Shown piece after piece: positions 24,449 to 25,549 of a stretch of DNA of 25,549 nt. The stretch lies in the NCBI GenBank assembly GCA_964575975.1, contig CAZNTU010000067.1, positions 1 through 25,549 of the forward strand. The letters run 5' to 3'. The position numbers were made by a program, and so were the translations under genes. The DNA is from G963674505 sp964575975. Lineage in GTDB: Bacteria; Desulfobacterota; Desulfobacteria; Desulfobacterales; SKZT01. The notes under the pieces are model-generated. The model saw nothing but the letters and a program-made list of their open reading frames with translations. It was not told the origin of the DNA and did no database searches. Position 1 is the stretch's first letter; each line of letters opens with the position of its first letter.

Positions 24449-25174
24449 TTAGTCCTCTCCCGTAATCGTGAAGGTCCACTTGACGGAAAACGTGCCGGCC
24501 TGATTGTAGGTGTGGCTGGGGTTTCGATCAGTCTTGGTCTCGCCGTCGCCGAATTTCCAATACCAGGAATTCACGGGCCCTGCGGATTGATCCGTGAAAG
24601 ATACCTCGAGAGGATGGATACCGTTTTGAGGGGACGCCGTAAACGCCGCGACGGGGGCTTCGGCGGTCGTGAAACTCCAAACCGGTCCTTCCGACGAGTC
24701 TCTGCGGTTGTCTTTCGATACTGACTTCCAGAAATACCGTGTATCCGGAGTCAGGAGCCCCGGATCTAAGGAGGCGGCGGATTGACCGGTTGAAACCGCC
24801 GAGGCGGGAGGATTCGCGGTATCGAGGTAAACGTCGAAGACGACGGTGTCTCCCTCGTCCTGGTCGCTGCAGGTCCAAGACAAATCCGAGTTTATGTCCG
24901 CGCCGGCGGCTTCGTCGGCCGGCGACGGGCTTGACGGCAAGTCCGGCGGGTTGTTCACAGAAATGTAGTTCGCCTTTACCTCCGAATCGGATCCTCCGGG
25001 TCCGTTCACGGTCAGGCTTACCGTGTAAGTGCCCGACCGATAATACGTGTGGGTAGGATTTCGGTCGGCGCTCGTGGAGTCGTCCCCGAAATCATAGGAC
25101 CAAGAGGTGATCGGTCCGGTAGATTCGTCCGAAAACGAAACGGACAAGGAAGGAACTCTCCTTGAGAAGGTCAA
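24449..25174 (-). pseudogene. Fragment of a PKD-repeat surface or secreted protein
   Basis: About 240 codons with a PKD domain (SVSFSDESTGPITSWSYDFG to GTYTVSLTV), a fibronectin-III-like domain (PPDLPSSPSPADEA to DTRYFWKSVS) and a second PKD domain (APVAAFTASP, EVSFTDQSAG, FGDGETKTDRNPSHTY). Such repeats occur in exported proteins. No signal peptide is present: the frame opens in the middle of the first PKD domain after an in-frame stop. It ends abruptly at TFTITGED inside the last strand of the second. Both ends look truncated. Its 5' end overlaps another broken frame out of phase (25092-25549). I regard it as a gene remnant, not a working protein. Confidence 0.7.
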
Positions 25175-25549
25175 CGGAAAACCCGGCGCATGCCGCCTTT
25201 ACGGCGTAATTCGTGCATTCCCCTTCGATTCCGACCTGCACGTCGGCCACCTTGATCGTTTCATAATCGGCAAGTTGCTTGCGTACATGTTCGCTGTAAG
25301 CCCGAAGATTATCAATATCCTCCCGGAAATCGGGCGGCGCGGCAAGGGCAATGCCTCTTGCCTCGAGTGCGCTTCGGAGTTCGGCCATGTCGCATCCCGT
25401 GCGACTCTTCATCAACTCCTGGCAGCACTGGGCTATGATGGAAAAAGTCGCGTCTGCCTGTTCTGGCTTTTCGATAACGTGTGAAAGAATTTCCGTAGCG
25501 GTCCTCCTGTCCGCACCGTCTACATCGAAGGTCATGATCGAGACCAACC
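25092..25549 (-). pseudogene. Fragment of an unidentified protein, open at the window edge and fused out of frame to PKD sequence
   Basis: The frame runs in from beyond the right edge and stops at 25092. The first 125 or so residues look like real protein (TATEILSHVIEKPEQADATF, AQCCQELMKSRTGCDM, ALEARGIALAAPPDF, LRAYSEHVRKQLADYE). They remind me of the region ahead of the P-loop in some very large bacterial ATPases of NACHT/STAND type, but that is a memory-level impression. After AVKAACAG (near 25180) the frame reads through the PKD fragment in the wrong phase. This marks a deletion or rearrangement junction, or a frameshift if the two parts were once one gene. The 5' end is outside the window. 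Confidence 0.5.

Overview
The window reads as chromosomal DNA of an anaerobic, GC-rich Gram-negative bacterium. The best guess is Desulfobacterota (old Deltaproteobacteria) or a relative. This rests on a 2-oxoacid:ferredoxin oxidoreductase operon, short-chain beta-oxidation/butyryl-CoA genes with an XRE-cupin regulator, RND efflux genes (so an outer membrane), a REC-kinase-REC hybrid protein, PKD-repeat protein debris and wide geneless spacers. No rRNA, tRNA, CRISPR array or complete transposase gene was seen. All family calls come from reading translations and from memory; no search was run.

Layout. Positions 1-1743 hold no convincing gene, only hairpins and the terminator of the following operon. 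Positions 1744-6019 (minus) are a compact operon: oxidoreductase gamma, alpha and beta subunits, then a GltD-like FAD protein with a C-terminal ferredoxin domain that probably takes the electrons. The divergent spacer 6020-6897 holds a tandem 31-bp repeat, a perfect 29-bp-stem hairpin and the 3' remnant of a vapC toxin gene. Positions 6898-10969 (plus) carry thiolase, 3-hydroxybutyryl-CoA dehydrogenase, an XRE-cupin regulator and acyl-CoA dehydrogenase: most of the acetyl-CoA/butyryl-CoA interconversion, without crotonase or ETF here. Positions 11058-12803 (minus) encode a soluble REC-HisKA-HATPase-REC protein. Positions 13291-15023 (plus) encode KhtT and KhtU, a potassium/proton antiporter and its regulator. 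Positions 15042-20395 (minus) hold a zinc-binding ZnuA and an RND pump with its adaptor.

Positions 20709-23211 (plus), visibly less GC-rich than their neighbours, are a three-gene overlapping cassette that I recognise as an ABC-three-component (ABC-3C) conflict system: a third-component protein, middle component MC6 and a DUF2326 SMC/RecN-like ATPase. The first protein seems to have lost its central effector domain, keeping only a short N-terminal helix and the conserved C-terminal domain.

The right end (23299-25549, minus) is a graveyard of accessory genes: a large palindrome, a ParE toxin with a TIGR02574-type antitoxin, an AF2212-like antitoxin followed by a vapC gene cut off after its first strand, a PKD-domain fragment, and the fragment of an unidentified protein fused out of frame to it. 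Together with the vapC remnant at 6490, this suggests repeated gain and decay of toxin-antitoxin and defence genes.
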